Below are positions 14,918-22,299 of a stretch of DNA of 30,936 bases, in pieces; position 1 is the stretch's first letter, and each line of letters opens with the position of its first letter. A model generated the notes under the pieces. The model was given only the letters and a program-made list of their open reading frames with translations. It searched no databases and was not told where the DNA came from. Position numbers and translations under genes: made by a program. This stretch comes from a virus, in IMG/VR virus record IMGVR_UViG_3300020433_000032, positions 1 to 30,936 of that record. One strand, 5' to 3'.

Positions 14918-15415
14918 TTAAGACTTCTTAGAGCCACCGAAGGTTACACGAGTATCTCTATCAACATTGATAGGCATACTCTTATGCTGTTCCTTTGCAA
15001 GATCGGCGTCAATTGCAGCTTGTTGATCCTGTGCCTGATTGGCATAGTATTCAGCTCTTTGCTGCGCGATCTCCTCTGGTACCCTTGTCAGCACAAGGCC
15101 TCCGTGCCCGATCACCCCTGCGTATTTGCCGTCTGTAACTACGGGAAAGTCCTCTTCTGGATATTCGTCAGCTCTTACTAATTCATACCCGGATCTTAAG
15201 CGTCCTTGTATGTTTTTCGTGTCGACAAATCCCAGGATTTCTACCCTGACCCATCTGTGTCTGTAGCCGTTTGGCGCGTTGGGCGTATCTAAGTACGATG
15301 GTGGAGTCCAAACTTTAGGTTGTTGTTTTACTTTAACTTCCTTAGCTCTAGTTTCAACTTTTGTTGAATCGCTTTTGCTAGTTTGGCTCGCACGAGTTTG
15401 GTTCTTCTTTTCCAT
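14918..15415 (-). CDS. Conserved head-module protein, 165 aa, unknown role
   Basis: The first 35 residues are polar and Lys/Ser/Thr-rich. The core has Y-R-H-R-W-V-R-V-E-I-L-G (51-62), N-I-Q-G-R-L-R-S-G-Y-E-L-V-R-A-D-E-Y-P (68-86) and G-H-G-G-L-V-L-T-R-V-P (103-113), followed by a helical region R-A-E-Y-Y-A-N-Q-A. This W-V-R/G-Y-E-x-V core is familiar from marine phage head modules, always beside the scaffold gene. It may be a minor head or maturation protein. No protease motif (Ser-His-Asp) is evident, so it is not called a protease. Confidence 0.65.
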   Translation of the reverse strand: MEKKNQTRASQTSKSDSTKVETRAKEVKVKQQPKVWTPPSYLDTPNAPNGYRHRWVRVEILGFVDTKNIQGRLRSGYELVRADEYPEEDFPVVTDGKYAGVIGHGGLVLTRVPEEIAQQRAEYYANQAQDQQAAIDADLAKEQHKSMPINVDRDTRVTFGGSKKS

Positions 15416-15419
15416 ATGC

Positions 15420-16439
15420 CTATACCTCCTTCGTGTTCATAAGTTGTTTCGCATACTCTTCTAATGGCACTCCTAATTTTTTCGCTATTGCGACCTGTGA
15501 TGAAGTGAGTCTCACAGATTTTCGGCTAGTCTTTGGACTACGCGTTGCAGAGGCAACGGTTTGTGTAGGTTTACTAGCTGGTTTGTCCTTAGATGTATCA
15601 AATTTATGCGGAAATTCAAGTCTTATTCTTTTATCTATTTCCGTATAATATTCGTCAGATCTAGGGTCAATTCCTTCTTCTTCAGTAAGTTTTCTGTGCA
15701 AATCAAATGCTGTATATGTCATTGCACTATCCTTACCAAACCACTCGTTATTTTCAGCCCATTCTTCTGCCTTTGGATCAGGCGGAGTTTGAGCTTGTCT
15801 TTGTGGTTGTTGATATATTGGTTGTTCAACAGTTTTTTCTTTAGCTGCTGTTTCCTGCATTTGATGCTGGGTTTTAAGTTCAGCTAATTTACCCTGTTCA
15901 TAACCAAGTTGAGAAATGGCAGCCAAAGCTTCTGTTTCAGCTTTAGGGTCTTCTGCTTGTCTAGCTGCTCTTAATTTTTCTTGAGCTGCTGCGATAGAAG
16001 AAGTAATTCTTCCTTCCATTTCTGTAACATAATTTTTATCTAGTGAGTCTGCCGTAGTTTTAAACTTATCTCTCTCCTGTTTAACACTATCTGCATAACG
16101 TAAAGCTTCTTCTTTTTGCCTTTCAGCCTCACGCATTCTTTTTGTTAATTTAGCTATTCGCTTTTTAACGCTTTCAGAATACTCTTCAATTTGTTTACTG
16201 TTATCTTGTTGCTTATCACCTTCTTGAACAGCAGGCTGCTCCACAGGTTTCTCAGATGAATCATCGGTGCTACCACCGTCTTCAAGCTTTGTTTCACGTT
16301 CGTTTTCATGTGATTTATCCTCTGCTGGTGTTTTGTCCGTTATTTCTTCTACTTCTTTTGTTTTTTCTTTTGGCAGTTCTACCTCTACATCCGGACCAGA
16401 TGTGTCGATATCAACTGTTTTCTTTTCTTCTTCTTGCAT
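15420..16439 (-). CDS. Capsid scaffolding protein
   Basis: The 339-aa protein is highly charged and mostly helical. Residues 1-80 are acidic and disordered, residues about 82-205 form a long coiled-coil-like segment (I-A-K-L-T-K-R-M-R-E-A-E-R-Q-K), and residues 223-280 hold A-E-E-W-A-E-N-N-E-W-F-G-K-D-S-A-M and A-F-D-L-H-R-K-L. The C-terminus is basic (K-T-S-R-K-S-V-R-L-T-S-S-Q) and helical, as in scaffolds whose tail contacts the coat. It lies two genes upstream of the major capsid gene. Similar W-A-x-x-N-x-W-F-G motifs occur in scaffolds of related phages. No cleavage site is evident. Confidence 0.78.
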   Translation of the reverse strand: MQEEEKKTVDIDTSGPDVEVELPKEKTKEVEEITDKTPAEDKSHENERETKLEDGGSTDDSSEKPVEQPAVQEGDKQQDNSKQIEEYSESVKKRIAKLTKRMREAERQKEEALRYADSVKQERDKFKTTADSLDKNYVTEMEGRITSSIAAAQEKLRAARQAEDPKAETEALAAISQLGYEQGKLAELKTQHQMQETAAKEKTVEQPIYQQPQRQAQTPPDPKAEEWAENNEWFGKDSAMTYTAFDLHRKLTEEEGIDPRSDEYYTEIDKRIRLEFPHKFDTSKDKPASKPTQTVASATRSPKTSRKSVRLTSSQVAIAKKLGVPLEEYAKQLMNTKEV

Positions 16440-16457
16440 AGTTTTTCTCCTCTATGA

Positions 16458-16892
16458 TTAAAATTCGTGGAATATGTCTTCAGGGTTTTCCACGGTCGCT
16501 AAAACTTCATCATCATTGAGAAGTCTTATCTCACCCCCATCTATTTTAATTCGTGATCCAGCGTATCTTGCAAAGATAATCCAATCACCTTTTTTACACC
16601 AAGGACCTTCTGGGTATCTTTCTTTATCATAGCAATGTGGTCCCATTCTTAAAACTAAACCACAAGTTGATGCTACTTGTGATCGTTCTACTGTTTCATC
16701 TGCTAATAATATTCCACCTTTTGTTTTTTCTTTTTGTTTAAAAGGTAAAACTAAAATTCTCCAACCTGTTGGATTAGGAAGCTTTGATGATTCATCAATC
16801 TCTTTTTTATTTGATTTTTTTACACCAACTAATTCTTTATTTGGTGTTATTATCTTTTGGTTTGATACTGATAACTGTTCCTTCGCTGTCAT
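16458..16892 (-). CDS. Phage GroES-like co-chaperonin
   Basis: Residues about 43-137 match the Cpn10 fold: G-W-R-I-L-V-L-P-F at the start, a mobile-loop segment E-K-T-K-G-G-I-L-L-A-D with the G-G-I-x-L pattern that binds GroEL, then V-A-S-T-C-G-L-V-L-R-M-G-P, K-K-G-D-W-I-I-F-A-R-Y, and the final strand D-D-E-V-L-A-T-V. Compared with bacterial GroES (about 97 aa), it has a 40-residue polar N-terminal extension and a longer connecting segment with two Cys. It should cap the host GroEL ring to fold a bulky phage protein, most likely the capsid subunit encoded downstream in the same unit. Host interaction is inference. Confidence 0.82.
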   Translation of the reverse strand: MTAKEQLSVSNQKIITPNKELVGVKKSNKKEIDESSKLPNPTGWRILVLPFKQKEKTKGGILLADETVERSQVASTCGLVLRMGPHCYDKERYPEGPWCKKGDWIIFARYAGSRIKIDGGEIRLLNDDEVLATVENPEDIFHEF

Positions 16893-17070
16893 TTTGCTCC
16901 TTTGTTTTTAGCAGGGTGGATATTTCCTGTAATAAATACTGATATGTTCGTATTTGTCCCAACATATACTGATATTTTTCCATATTGTCAACACTTCCAG
17001 ATGTCATTGCAACTACAACATCATCGTGTCTTAATTTAATTATTTGTCTAATTTTACTAACAAAGTCCAT
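16837..17070 (-). CDS. Small helical phage protein, 77 aa
   Basis: The sequence begins MDFVSKIRQIIKLRHDDV, then has V-A-M-T-S-G-S-V-D-N-M-E-K-Y-Q-Y-M-L-G-Q-I-R-T-Y-type helix content and a polar Lys/Asn/Asp tail. Its ATG overlaps the stop of the 72-aa gene, and its end overlaps the GroES-like gene by 56 bases. The Y-Q-x-x-L-G-Q-I-R motif occurs in short helical proteins of phage head modules. Such proteins sit near terminase or portal genes, so an assembly role is possible. Function is unknown. Confidence 0.65.
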   Translation of the reverse strand: MDFVSKIRQIIKLRHDDVVVAMTSGSVDNMEKYQYMLGQIRTYQYLLQEISTLLKTKEQNDSEGTVISIKPKDNNTK

Positions 17071-17288
17071 TATAATACACCTCCTTTTTCTGGTTCGAAC
17101 TCGTCTAATATATTTAACTTTTCTTTTGCAGATGCTATTTTTTTAATCTGCTTATCTACCTCATCTATGTGTTGAGGATGTTCTCCAATACCAACTGAAT
17201 TAGTTAAATATATATTTGCAGTAGCGTCTGCCTCTGCTATTTCAGCTTCGTATCTACTTCTTAGTGCTTCTAGTATTGCCCTTCGCAT
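17070..17288 (-). CDS. Small helical phage protein, 72 aa
   Basis: The protein opens MRRAILEALRSRYEAEIAEADA and continues N-I-Y-L-T-N-S-V-G-I-G-E-H-P (25-38), then a Lys/Glu-rich helix (V-D-K-Q-I-K-K-I-A-S-A-K-E-K-L). The V-G-I-G-E-H segment between two helices is a pattern I associate with a conserved small phage protein of marine genomes. It overlaps the 98-aa gene by 35 bases and abuts the 77-aa gene. An antiparallel helical pair is likely. The role is unknown; near-portal placement suggests assembly. Confidence 0.68.
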   Translation of the reverse strand: MRRAILEALRSRYEAEIAEADATANIYLTNSVGIGEHPQHIDEVDKQIKKIASAKEKLNILDEFEPEKGGVL

Positions 17289-17550
17289 TTCTTATTGACT
17301 CCTTTCCTTTCTTAAAAATTGCAGCGACTTGTCTTTTACCCATAACCTTGGCACGCTGTTCTCCAACGGTTAGAATTTGAATTTTCCTAGCAAACGGTTT
17401 ATTAATTTTTTTAACTTTCGCCACTGTCTTGCGCGCATCCGTCGGCGTCGCGAACTTAATCCCAACAGTGTCACGCGGGTTTTCATCAGTGTAAAGTCGT
17501 CTACCACTACCTTTAGGTTTTTTACCTGTTCCTGTTTTTGGATCCGCCAC
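17254..17550 (-). CDS. Basic conserved phage protein, 98 aa, GTG start
   Basis: The start codon is GTG at 17550, with AAGGAG six bases upstream. The N-terminus D-P-K-T-G-T-G-K-K-P-K-G-S-G-R-R-L-Y-T-D and the following E-N-P-R-D-T-V-G-I-K-F are strongly conserved in similar marine phage proteins. The rest is Lys/Arg-rich (about one third basic), with a helical C-terminal half ending N-T-R-S-T-K-K. It may bind DNA or RNA, or be an internal head protein, but no fold is evident. It overlaps the 44-aa gene upstream by 29 bases. Confidence 0.72.
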   Translation of the reverse strand: MADPKTGTGKKPKGSGRRLYTDENPRDTVGIKFATPTDARKTVAKVKKINKPFARKIQILTVGEQRAKVMGKRQVAAIFKKGKESIRNAKGNTRSTKK

Positions 17551-17656
17551 GTAAAGCTCCTTGTAACATTTTCTTTTGTTTAGTGTGAGCTTTGACTGCT
17601 TTGCCCAAACCCTTAATCACTTTTTTAATTGCTTTTCTTTTTTTTAACATTTCCAT
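17522..17656 (-). CDS. Very small basic protein, 44 aa
   Basis: The ORF runs from ATG at 17656 (MEMLKKRKAIKKVIKGLG) to TAA at 17522. AAGGA is four bases upstream; a second in-frame ATG at 17650 is also possible. About 40% of residues are Lys or Arg, and the first 25 residues can form a basic amphipathic helix (A-I-K-K-V-I-K-G-L-G-K-A-V-K). It overlaps both neighbours, as is usual in this cluster. It may condense DNA or act as a membrane-active peptide; neither is shown. Confidence 0.6.
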   Translation of the reverse strand: MEMLKKRKAIKKVIKGLGKAVKAHTKQKKMLQGALRGGSKNRNR

Positions 17657-17925
17657 CTTCTCCTTGCTTGACGGATTCGTGAGTTAGGATCATTTCTTGT
17701 TTTAGCTGAAGCTCTTTTGAGCTGACCTAGTGATCTAGCGCAGTATGATTTTCTACGTTTAGCAGCTTTTGATCCTGGCTTCACTTTTCCAGTCACGGCT
17801 GTTTTTAGTTTAGAGCCGGGATTTAGTCTTCTATAAGCAGCGACACCGGCTCGTGTCATGCCCGCTCCAGACTTTGTAGGTCTGAAATTCTTTTTATTTC
17901 TAGCAGGCATAGTACCTTTGCTCAT
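17644..17925 (-). CDS. Basic DUF6321-like phage protein, 93 aa
   Basis: After a short lead, the sequence has the pattern S-G-A-G-M-T-R-A-G-V-A-A-Y-R-R-L-N-P-G-S-K-L-K-T-A-V-T (18-45), then S-K-A-A-K-R-R-K-S-Y-C-A-R-S, and ends N-S-R-I-R-Q-A-R-R-R-W-K-C. This combination matches what I recall of the DUF6321 group, short basic proteins in phages and some large viruses. Two Cys lie at C62 and the C-terminus. Start choice is supported by GGAGG six bases before the ATG, and ATGA overlaps the previous stop. The role is unknown; nucleic-acid binding is plausible. Confidence 0.7.
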   Translation of the reverse strand: MSKGTMPARNKKNFRPTKSGAGMTRAGVAAYRRLNPGSKLKTAVTGKVKPGSKAAKRRKSYCARSLGQLKRASAKTRNDPNSRIRQARRRWKC

Positions 17926-18200
17926 ACTAAACCTCCCATGCTCATGCTTTTTCTTTTTGCAAATGTTTTAACATTTGTAGGTTTACCACCCACACCTTGA
18001 GGCTTAGCTCTTTTCCTTGCAACGGCACTCCGCCTCTGGGATTCTGTCATCCTTGCCGCTTTGGCAGCAGGGACGCACTTTGGGTACTTCCTTTTTGATC
18101 CACTTGCAGACTTTCTTCCACACTTTTGAAATCCACCGCCTTTTTTCTTGGCACCAATATCTACCCAATCTTGTTTGAACCATTCTTTTAGCCCTGCCAT
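17922..18200 (-). CDS. Basic conserved phage protein, 92 aa, related to neighbours
   Basis: The N-terminus L-K-E-W-F-K-Q-D-W-V-D-I-G-A-K-K-K-G-G-G is a recognisable start of small basic phage proteins. It is followed by K-C-G-R-K-S-A, Y-P-K-C-V-P-A-A-K-A-A-R-M-T-E-S-Q-R-R-S-A-V-A-R-K-R (39-64) and a Lys-rich tail ending G-G-L-V. The two Cys (C27, C42) frame a basic loop. It begins two bases from the stop of the 80-aa gene. Composition points to nucleic-acid contact; there is no known catalytic motif. Confidence 0.7.
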   Translation of the reverse strand: MAGLKEWFKQDWVDIGAKKKGGGFQKCGRKSASGSKRKYPKCVPAAKAARMTESQRRSAVARKRAKPQGVGGKPTNVKTFAKRKSMSMGGLV

Positions 18201-18201
18201 T

Positions 18202-18444
18202 TTATTTTCTCAAAATTTTTAAATTCATTCCTTTCTTACAGATTCCACCACCTCTGAAATTTATTCTGCCACCATCTTTTTTTCCAGCAGGTTTAGGTCC
18301 TTTGAAATCTTTTCTCTTTACACCAGAGGGATCTTTAATTTTACCAGCACAAATTTTAGAAGCATATGCATTAGCGTATGCTGACGGATATACCTTAAAT
18401 TTTCTTTTTGCTGCTGCTTTTCCTCTAGGGCAAAGTTTTGTCAT
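18202..18444 (-). CDS. Basic conserved phage protein, 80 aa, GGR-tagged tail
   Basis: The first half, T-K-L-C-P-R-G-K-A-A-A-K-R-K-F-K-V-Y-P-S then A-Y-A-N-A-Y-A-S-K-I-C-A-G-K, is a conserved pattern in marine phage and giant-virus small proteins (DUF5872-like). The second half is Gly/Lys-rich with K-K-D-G-G-R-I-N-F-R-G-G-G (55-67), one of several G-G-R motifs in this region. Its ATG overlaps the TAA of the 44-aa gene before it. Function is unknown; small, basic and packed in a structural operon, it may be a minor internal virion protein. Confidence 0.7.
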   Translation of the reverse strand: MTKLCPRGKAAAKRKFKVYPSAYANAYASKICAGKIKDPSGVKRKDFKGPKPAGKKDGGRINFRGGGICKKGMNLKILRK

Positions 18445-18578
18445 TATCTTTTTCTCGCTGTTTGTTTTGCTCTTGCAAAGTCAGATGCTTTGGGTGCACC
18501 CTTTGCACCCTTTTTTCGCATCTTACCTCCACGCTTTCTTTTAGCGTGAATGTTTGCATATAAACCAGGTCTAGCCAT
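18444..18578 (-). CDS. Very small basic protein, 44 aa (YANI-type)
   Basis: The ORF from ATG 18578 to TAA 18444 begins MARPGLYANIHAKRKRGGK and continues M-R-K-K-G-A-K-G-A-P-K-A-S-D-F-A-R-A. The L-Y-A-N-I-x-x-K-R-K and M-R-K-x-G-x-K-G-x-P motifs are ones I associate with abundant short proteins of marine phages. Both ends overlap neighbours as TAATG, which supports translation despite its size. About 40% of residues are basic. Function is unknown. Confidence 0.72.
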   Translation of the reverse strand: MARPGLYANIHAKRKRGGKMRKKGAKGAPKASDFARAKQTARKR

Positions 18579-18727
18579 TACTTCGCTCTACCACCGTTTT
18601 TCATATAACCCATTTTGTTTCTAACTTTTTTGGGTAATTTTTTTAAACCTTTTTGATTTGGCTTAACAGGCTTTAAAGCCTTTCCACCTTTTTTCATCAT
18701 AGGTCTTTTCATCATTGTTCCAGGCAT
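18578..18727 (-). CDS. Very small Met/Lys-rich protein, 49 aa, with GGR end
   Basis: The ORF runs from ATG 18727, preceded by AAGGAG, to a TAA that overlaps the next ATG. It opens MPGTMMKRPMMKKGGKALKP and ends K-N-G-G-R-A-K. It is Met- and Lys-rich without acidic residues. It shares the G-G-R ending with neighbours at 18202-18444 and 18729-19208. The chain of TAATG junctions links it to two downstream genes. No family is known to me. Confidence 0.68.
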   Translation of the reverse strand: MPGTMMKRPMMKKGGKALKPVKPNQKGLKKLPKKVRNKMGYMKNGGRAK

Positions 18728-18728
18728 T

Positions 18729-19208
18729 TTATTTTCTCCTTTTTTTCATTGCTTTACCAAAACCTTTTTTAGCTACACCACAACCAACACGTCCGCCTTT
18801 TTTAAAACCAAGGTCAAAAGCTCCAGTGTTTAAATCAGGTGATGCCATTATAGATTGTCCAGGTATTCTATTAATACCTATCTGGTTTCTTCTTTGGGTT
18901 CTCATAAAGTCTGCATATTCTTTTTTGCTAGGGAATCTCATATTACCTTTTGTAATACTTCCGTCATCCCCTCTAATTATTGATTTTAAATTTGTATTTG
19001 GTTTAGGTGTTATAATTTCAAAAGGTTTTGTTTTAATCGCTTTAGGTGTTGGAACATCCATTGGCATTTTTGCTGCATCTCTACCACCACCTTCAGGCAT
19101 AATATTAGCGGTTTCCGTACCTCTTCCTCTATTAGATAAAGCTAAACCACCTAATATTGCAGCGGCTGTCGCTAATCTTCTATTTCTTCTTCTAGATTTT
19201 CTACTCAT
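18729..19208 (-). CDS. Basic protein with GGR-Gly-Cys C-terminal tag, 159 aa
   Basis: The N-terminus is Arg-rich (S-R-K-S-R-R-R-N-R-R), followed by a short hydrophobic patch A-T-A-A-A-I-L-G-G-L-A-L. The middle has K-T-K-P-F-E-I-I-T-P-K-P and F-P-S-K-K-E-Y-A-D-F-M. The C-terminus is F-K-K-G-G-R-V-G-C-G-V-A-K-K-G-F-G-K-A-M. This tail is a motif I have seen repeated in several proteins of the same marine phage group. One base separates it from the 49-aa gene. It may be an internal virion protein, with the tail used for targeting or packing, but this is inference. Confidence 0.65.
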   Translation of the reverse strand: MSRKSRRRNRRLATAAAILGGLALSNRGRGTETANIMPEGGGRDAAKMPMDVPTPKAIKTKPFEIITPKPNTNLKSIIRGDDGSITKGNMRFPSKKEYADFMRTQRRNQIGINRIPGQSIMASPDLNTGAFDLGFKKGGRVGCGVAKKGFGKAMKKRRK

Positions 19209-19594
19209 TATTTTTTGCCTCCGTTTCTAAAAATCTGTGTACCCTTTATACCATATATGCTCGCAACTACAAGGATCCAAAGGTTTGTAAACCATGACGG
19301 GAGCTGTGAGAACATCTCGAAGAATAGTTTTACTTTGTCCATAGCAGTTGGGTCATCTGATACGACTGCCCAAGCCAAAATAGCTACGGGCAAACTAAGA
19401 ATTATGAGAACTGCCTCGTCCTTCCAGTCTGACTGTCGGGCCTCTAGCAATTTGCCCTGGTATTGTTCTTCACCTCGGGCCATTTTCTCAGCATGCATGA
19501 GCTGGGCATCTGACATTGCCATTTTCGTTCTCTGCTTATTAGCATAAATTTTACTACCAGCAGAAACGGCTAATTTAATTGCCGATAACCACAT
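19208..19594 (-). CDS. Putative holin (two membrane segments, GTA holin-like)
   Basis: The 128-aa protein has a charged helical N-terminal half and two hydrophobic segments at about residues 61-78 (A-V-L-I-I-L-S-L-P-V-A-I-L-A-W-A) and 101-120 (W-F-T-N-L-W-I-L-V-V-A-S-I-Y-G-I). The D-W-K-D-E-A-V-L-I-I-L-S motif before the first, and the short loop to the second, fit the GTA_holin_3TM-type family I know from marine phages. A holin makes lesions in the inner membrane for lysis. No endolysin is seen nearby, so the name is from topology and pattern. Confidence 0.6.
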   Translation of the reverse strand: MWLSAIKLAVSAGSKIYANKQRTKMAMSDAQLMHAEKMARGEEQYQGKLLEARQSDWKDEAVLIILSLPVAILAWAVVSDDPTAMDKVKLFFEMFSQLPSWFTNLWILVVASIYGIKGTQIFRNGGKK

Positions 19595-19597
19595 AAA

Positions 19598-19789
19598 TTA
19601 ATACCAATCTGCGTCTTTTTTCTTTTCAGACAGCATTCTTTTAGTTCCTCTTACTTGAACAGACTGAGTTGCGTCAGCTTTTGTAGTTTCTATCTCAACT
19701 CCTCCGTTTGGAAAGCCATCTTTGTTCGTAAACATGTCATGATCTACATGAACCATGCCTGCGTGACTTGATTTTTTGTTTTTTTTCAT
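19598..19789 (-). CDS. Small phage protein, 63 aa, unknown function
   Basis: The first ten residues are Lys-rich, then H-A-G-M-V-H-V-D-H-D-M-F-T-N-K-D-G-F-P-N-G-G-V-E-type sequence, with a second half containing S-V-Q-V-R-G-T-K-R-M and ending K-D-A-D-W-Y. The Q-V-R-G-T and C-terminal W-Y are familiar from short proteins that sit next to the portal gene in marine phages. Three His and an Asp are close together, but no metal site is claimed. It is separated by 2 bases from the portal gene. Confidence 0.65.
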   Translation of the reverse strand: MKKNKKSSHAGMVHVDHDMFTNKDGFPNGGVEIETTKADATQSVQVRGTKRMLSEKKKDADWY

Positions 19790-19791
19790 AT

Positions 19792-22299
19792 TTATTCTCC
19801 AGTTTTTCGAATGATTGCAACATTTCCAGGCATTTTATCCGAACTCGGAAGAGTTTTACCTAAAATAGTTTTCTCAATCGATGTATTAGCCCTTAGTTTA
19901 GCTAATTCTTCGTTTTGATCAAGCTTTTCTTCTTGTAAATCTTGATTCATCATCGCTCTTGACTTATCTAGATTCAATCTTGCGTCTGCTTGCATACGTT
20001 TTTGCTCATTATCCATAGCTCTAAGGTCTAATTCTCTTGCTTTTAACTTAGCAACAGGGTCATTTCCAAAATCACCCATAATTTTGTTCTCTTCATCTTT
20101 AAATTCTTGTGTCATATCAGAAATTAATTTAGCTTTTCTTGCTTCAATGGCTAAATTTAACGATAAAAGCTGTTGTTGTATCTCAGGAGACTGTGCCATA
20201 GCTGGATTTGTTTGAGCTAATTGTTGTAGTTGCATTAATTGTTGTATTTCTTCTCTAAATTCTATCTCTAACTGCTCTTGTGCCATTAAAGATATGTGTT
20301 CAAAAATATTTTTTTGTAATGCACCCATAATCATAGGATTATTTTTAACCATATTAGTCGCCATAAAATTTAAATGCGAAGTAATATGTGCTCGGTGGTC
20401 TTGTCCTTTAAATGCTTGAAATGGTTTTCCTGTCATAGCTAATATATTTTCAGCAGCCGGGTCCATGGGCATTGGCTGTTGTGGTGGTGGCAAGATTCTA
20501 TTTACATCTTTAACACCTATTGCAGTATACATATCTCTATACGCTTCGTATAAATTATGCATCTGTGGATTCGACATAGCTAATTGTAATTCTGTTTGAG
20601 CTAAAGTTATTCTTTGTGATTGTGAAAATATATTTGGATCTGCAATAGGAAGTATATCAATCTTATCGTCAAAATCTGAAACTTTAATATTTCTTTGTCC
20701 ACCAACAACATCATATGGATACTCTGGTGGTAAATAAGTTTTAAATACTTCTGCTAATAAAGTGAATTCTTGTTTTAACGCCACATACAATCTTTTATGT
20801 ATGGCTGACATGACCCTGGAGCCACGCTCTAAAAGGGCTATAGTCGTACCAACAGCTGCCTGCTGGTTGCCGTCACCGACCTGCATGTCAGCTATGGCGG
20901 CAAATCGTTGACCTGCTTGAACCACTATTCCCATTAATTGTAATAATGTTGCTGATGGTTCTTTGAAAGGTAAAGGCATAAATGCATCTCTGATGTTTCC
21001 TCCAGGTGCATCTACATCTCTAAACTCTCCAGGTTGGATCGATTGCGCTTCATCTCTAACACGAATACCTCTTTGTTTAAATCCAGCTGGCATATTTGAA
21101 AACGTACCAGCATCTAACAATTGTCTTAGTGCATTCGTTGCAGTTCTTGATAATCCACCAATCATGTGAATTAAGCCAAAACCATAAAAACCTAGTCCTG
21201 GTAAAAATTTAAAATGTGTAAAATATTCAATTTTATTTTTTAATGGGTCTTCAGCTTTATAGTTTCTTCTAACAGATAAAACCTCTCTTGATGATGTATC
21301 GATTGTTACAATGTAAGGAAGTTTTATTCCTGTTGGATTTTGTTCCATGTCTTTATCTTCAAAACCTTCAAGATCTAGGTTTGTGTGAAACTCTAGAATT
21401 GTAAACATTTGTTCATCTCTACTTTTTCTAGTTCCTTCTAACTCTCTTTCTTTTTTCTCTACTTCTGTTTCTTGTGAATAACCTGGTGTAATCTCTACAT
21501 CTCTGTAAAATCCAGATACTTGTTTTTTTCTTAAATCATTTTCTGATATTTTTAAAACGTGCACCACTGCCTCTGCATCTTCTAAAGACGTTGCAGTGTA
21601 TGGAACTATCAGATCATCTGCCGGTACAAATTTAGAAACGGCTCTGTCAAGAAGTTCATCATAATATACTTTCTTGAATGCAGAGCCGCTAAGAGGGAGA
21701 TAAAAAAGTAACTGGTCGAACTCGGGTTCATACTCTTTCATCTTATTCATGAGTTGATAGTTCATGAAATTTTTTACTCTTGTAGCTTGGTCTTCTTTTT
21801 GTTTATTTACTACACCCATAATTTGAGTGTGCACTGGACCATTTGCTGGAAGTAATTCTTTATAAGCATGTGCTTGAAACTGTGTTACCGCTTCAGCTAA
21901 TACAGGGTGAGTTGCACCACTTGCATTTGTAAACGGTTGCGATCTTGTTTGATATTTAAATCCTAATAAGTCTAAACCTTTTGTATAACCATCTTCCCAA
22001 TCTTTTCTAGAGGCTTTGTACTGTGTATAATTTTCGTAAAGATCAGAACCTAATCTACCTAAAACTTCTTCTGGTAATAGATCTGCTAAGTTGTCAAAGT
22101 GTTCGTTGGTGCCAGGTTGATTAATAGCTTCAGGGTCAAAACTAATTGTTGCACCACCGTCTTCTTCTTGTGTCACTTGAATATCTTGTGAACCTTGTGC
22201 TTCTTCTATGTTTGCTTGAGATGCTTCTACAATCTCTTCTTCACTAGGTAATTCTATTTCTTGCTTTACGTTTGGTAAAGACTTGTCTATTTCTGACAT
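19792..22299 (-). CDS. Portal protein (P22-like)
   Basis: This 835-aa protein has the size and features of large P22-type portals. After an acidic N-terminus it has Y-E-N-Y-T-Q-Y-K-A-S-R-K-D-W-E-D-G-Y, the wing-like region with Q-P-F-T-N-A-S-G-A-T-H-P, and Y-L-P-L-S-G-S-A-F-K-K-V. Farther on are G-G-L-S-R-T-A-T-N-A-L-R-Q-L-L-D-A-G-T (crown/stem helix region) and G-T-T-I-A-L-L-E-R-G-S-R-V. The C-terminal 200 residues are helical and Gln-rich, as in a barrel. It forms the dodecameric ring through which DNA is pumped by the terminase encoded upstream. No frameshift is seen. Confidence 0.86.
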   Translation of the reverse strand: MSEIDKSLPNVKQEIELPSEEEIVEASQANIEEAQGSQDIQVTQEEDGGATISFDPEAINQPGTNEHFDNLADLLPEEVLGRLGSDLYENYTQYKASRKDWEDGYTKGLDLLGFKYQTRSQPFTNASGATHPVLAEAVTQFQAHAYKELLPANGPVHTQIMGVVNKQKEDQATRVKNFMNYQLMNKMKEYEPEFDQLLFYLPLSGSAFKKVYYDELLDRAVSKFVPADDLIVPYTATSLEDAEAVVHVLKISENDLRKKQVSGFYRDVEITPGYSQETEVEKKERELEGTRKSRDEQMFTILEFHTNLDLEGFEDKDMEQNPTGIKLPYIVTIDTSSREVLSVRRNYKAEDPLKNKIEYFTHFKFLPGLGFYGFGLIHMIGGLSRTATNALRQLLDAGTFSNMPAGFKQRGIRVRDEAQSIQPGEFRDVDAPGGNIRDAFMPLPFKEPSATLLQLMGIVVQAGQRFAAIADMQVGDGNQQAAVGTTIALLERGSRVMSAIHKRLYVALKQEFTLLAEVFKTYLPPEYPYDVVGGQRNIKVSDFDDKIDILPIADPNIFSQSQRITLAQTELQLAMSNPQMHNLYEAYRDMYTAIGVKDVNRILPPPQQPMPMDPAAENILAMTGKPFQAFKGQDHRAHITSHLNFMATNMVKNNPMIMGALQKNIFEHISLMAQEQLEIEFREEIQQLMQLQQLAQTNPAMAQSPEIQQQLLSLNLAIEARKAKLISDMTQEFKDEENKIMGDFGNDPVAKLKARELDLRAMDNEQKRMQADARLNLDKSRAMMNQDLQEEKLDQNEELAKLRANTSIEKTILGKTLPSSDKMPGNVAIIRKTGE

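Noticed and set aside
14918-15415. Head maturation protease
   Set aside because: It sits beside the scaffold but shows no recognisable catalytic Ser-His-Asp or ClpP/S49-type motif.
15561-15887. Hydrophobic 108-aa plus-strand frame that could be read as a membrane protein
   Set aside because: It lies entirely opposite the scaffold gene, whose Lys/Glu codons become Phe/Leu/Ser on the other strand. No start signal is seen.
18715-19230. 171-aa hydrophobic plus-strand frame
   Set aside because: It is the complement of the 159-aa basic gene, which has proper overlaps, start signal and family-like tail.
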